The notes under the pieces: generated by a model
Seen by the model: only the letters and a program-made list of their open reading frames with translations
The model's database searches: none
Told to the model about the DNA's origin: nothing
Shown here: positions 63,070-64,000 of the stretch, in pieces
Numbering within the stretch: the stretch's first letter is position 1
How the letters are laid out: every line of letters starts with the position of its first letter
Position numbers and translations under genes: made by a program
Assembly (NCBI GenBank): GCA_041671045.1
Contig: JBAZCF010000007.1
Coordinates: 1 to 64,000 of the forward strand
Length of the DNA stretch: 64,000 nt
Source: Parachlamydiales bacterium
Lineage (GTDB): Bacteria > Chlamydiota > Chlamydiia > Chlamydiales > JABDDJ01
Reading direction: 5' to 3'

Positions 63070-64000
63070 AAAGGGGTATCCTTTCTTAACAGCCAACAAT
63101 TTGCTGTATGCTCTTCTGTGCCTTCTGCTTTAAAGAAAGGTACCTCGCCTTTTTTGCACATCGGCATAGCATAGGGACAGCGTGGATGAAAATGGCATCC
63201 TCCAGGATAATTTCCTAACGGAGGCACTGTCCCTGGTATAGCAACCAGGCTTTCTTTTGCATGGGATAGTACAGGCCTTGCACGAAATAAGGCTTGTGTA
63301 TAGGGGTGGGATGCGTGGTCGAAGATATCCAACACTGTCCCCCTTTCAATCCCTTTGCCTGCATACATCACTATGACATCGTCAGCTACTTCGGCTATTA
63401 CACCCATGTCATGTGTAATCATCAGAACAGCCATGCCATTTTTCTGCTGGAGCTGCTTGATTAACTCCAATACCTGTGCTTGGATCGTTACATCTAAAGC
63501 TGTTGTAGGCTCATCCGCAATAAGAATATCCGGCTCGCAGATCAAAGCCATAGCGATCATAACGCGCTGCTGCATTCCTCCCGAAAGCTGATGTGGAAAA
63601 TCGTTTAAACGTCTTTCGGGCGAGGGTATGCCTACTTCTAGAAGGGCTTTTAAGGCTTTCTCATATGCTTCATCTTGTGAAACATCCAAATGGTATAACG
63701 CTACTTCCATAAGCTGCTCGCCTATGGTGTAAACAGGATTGAGTGCTGTGGTGGGATCTTGGAATATCATGGCCATTTTGGCTCCACGGATCCTGCGCAG
63801 CTCATCTTCGGAAATTGTCAGCAGGTTTTTTCCGCGGTACATCACTTCGCCCCGCGAAGGAAGGGCAGGTGGATCGGGAAGTAAACGCATGAGTGAAAGG
63901 GCTGCCATAGATTTTCCGCAGCCCGATTCGCCTACAAGCCCGAGAGTTTTCCCTTTATAAAGGTTAAACGTCAGCTCATCGACAACTTTTTGGGGCGTAT
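63066..64000 (-). CDS. oppD: oligopeptide ABC transporter ATPase, OppD type (5' end outside window)
   Basis: Partial gene of at least 311 codons. The reading frame stays open to the window edge, and the Walker A motif GESGCGKS lies upstream of the first internal ATG at 63908, so the true start lies beyond 64000. Further motifs are LSGGMQQRV and Walker B ILIADEPTTALD, with MITHDMGVIAE. The terminal Cys motif reads CHFHPRCPYAMPMC. It is followed by oppF with a 4-base overlap. Whether more opp genes precede it cannot be seen. Confidence 0.93.
   Translation of the reverse strand, partial: TPQKVVDELTFNLYKGKTLGLVGESGCGKSMAALSLMRLLPDPPALPSRGEVMYRGKNLLTISEDELRRIRGAKMAMIFQDPTTALNPVYTIGEQLMEVALYHLDVSQDEAYEKALKALLEVGIPSPERRLNDFPHQLSGGMQQRVMIAMALICEPDILIADEPTTALDVTIQAQVLELIKQLQQKNGMAVLMITHDMGVIAEVADDVIVMYAGKGIERGTVLDIFDHASHPYTQALFRARPVLSHAKESLVAIPGTVPPLGNYPGGCHFHPRCPYAMPMCKKGEVPFFKAEGTEEHTANCWLLRKDTPL

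Noticed and set aside
1..64000. Prophage, insertion sequence, CRISPR array or toxin-antitoxin module
   Set aside because: No transposase, integrase, phage structural gene, Cas gene, regularly spaced repeat or paired small toxin-antitoxin genes were found.

Overview
The window looks like a chromosomal segment of an environmental member of the Chlamydiota (a Parachlamydiales-type amoeba or animal symbiont rather than Chlamydia itself). The reasons are gene order and content. kdsA, an LptC/OstA-like gene and lptB are adjacent; uppS-cdsA-cmk form an overlapping run; nth-mnmE-psd lie together, as in Chlamydia. A chlamydia-style oligopeptide permease, a giant DUF3638-type protein, a RING-finger protein and candidate inclusion-membrane proteins are also present. 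Genus and species cannot be fixed from the sequence alone. I see no rRNA, CRISPR array or insertion sequence, and one tRNA (Leu-CAG). No stretch over 300 bases lacks a gene; the longest gaps are about 235-280 bases.

Layout. 1-8.1 kb is housekeeping: an alpha2-type glycyl-tRNA synthetase, tRNA-Leu, lepA, uppS, cdsA, cmk, ndk, a pabA/trpG-type amidotransferase, and a second ndk with a signal peptide. 8.2-23.5 kb is accessory: a 3581-residue DUF3638/DUF3645-like protein with helicase-like motifs, an unrecognised 1076-residue protein, and a gene broken by two frameshifts. 23.5-33.3 kb (minus strand) is the most unusual part. It is a six-gene signalling operon with a globin-coupled histidine kinase, a triple-receiver protein, CheR, CheB, a lone receiver and a receiver-adenylate cyclase. 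A protein with two cyclic-nucleotide-binding domains follows it. 33.6-37.6 kb carries lptB, the LptC-like gene, kdsA and folK. 37.6-46 kb (plus strand) has a Wza/Wzc-like pair, a secreted possible phospholipase C-like protein, a RING-finger protein and a large protein with a possible permuted-papain C-terminus. 46-52.5 kb has an MscS channel and oppABC. 52.5-54.4 kb has two divergent candidate inclusion-membrane proteins, one with leucine-rich repeats. 54.4-60.5 kb is housekeeping again (nth, mnmE, psd, a Bax-inhibitor-1 family protein, an S4 pseudouridine synthase, an Rsm22-like methyltransferase). The window ends with an unknown protein and oppF-oppD, oppD being cut by the window edge.

How the genes may work together. 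The signalling block reads as a chain: a heme/oxygen-sensing kinase, then receivers, then cAMP synthesis, with a cAMP-binding protein next door. Two methylation enzymes (CheR, CheB) sit in the same operon although no chemoreceptor, CheA or CheW is visible here. An A10 run sits exactly where the kinase frame passes into the triple-receiver frame; one extra A in DNA or RNA would fuse the two into a classical hybrid kinase. The accessory genes (giant DUF3638 protein, RING protein, LRR and membrane proteins, exported NDK) are plausible host-facing factors, but that is inference from domain content.
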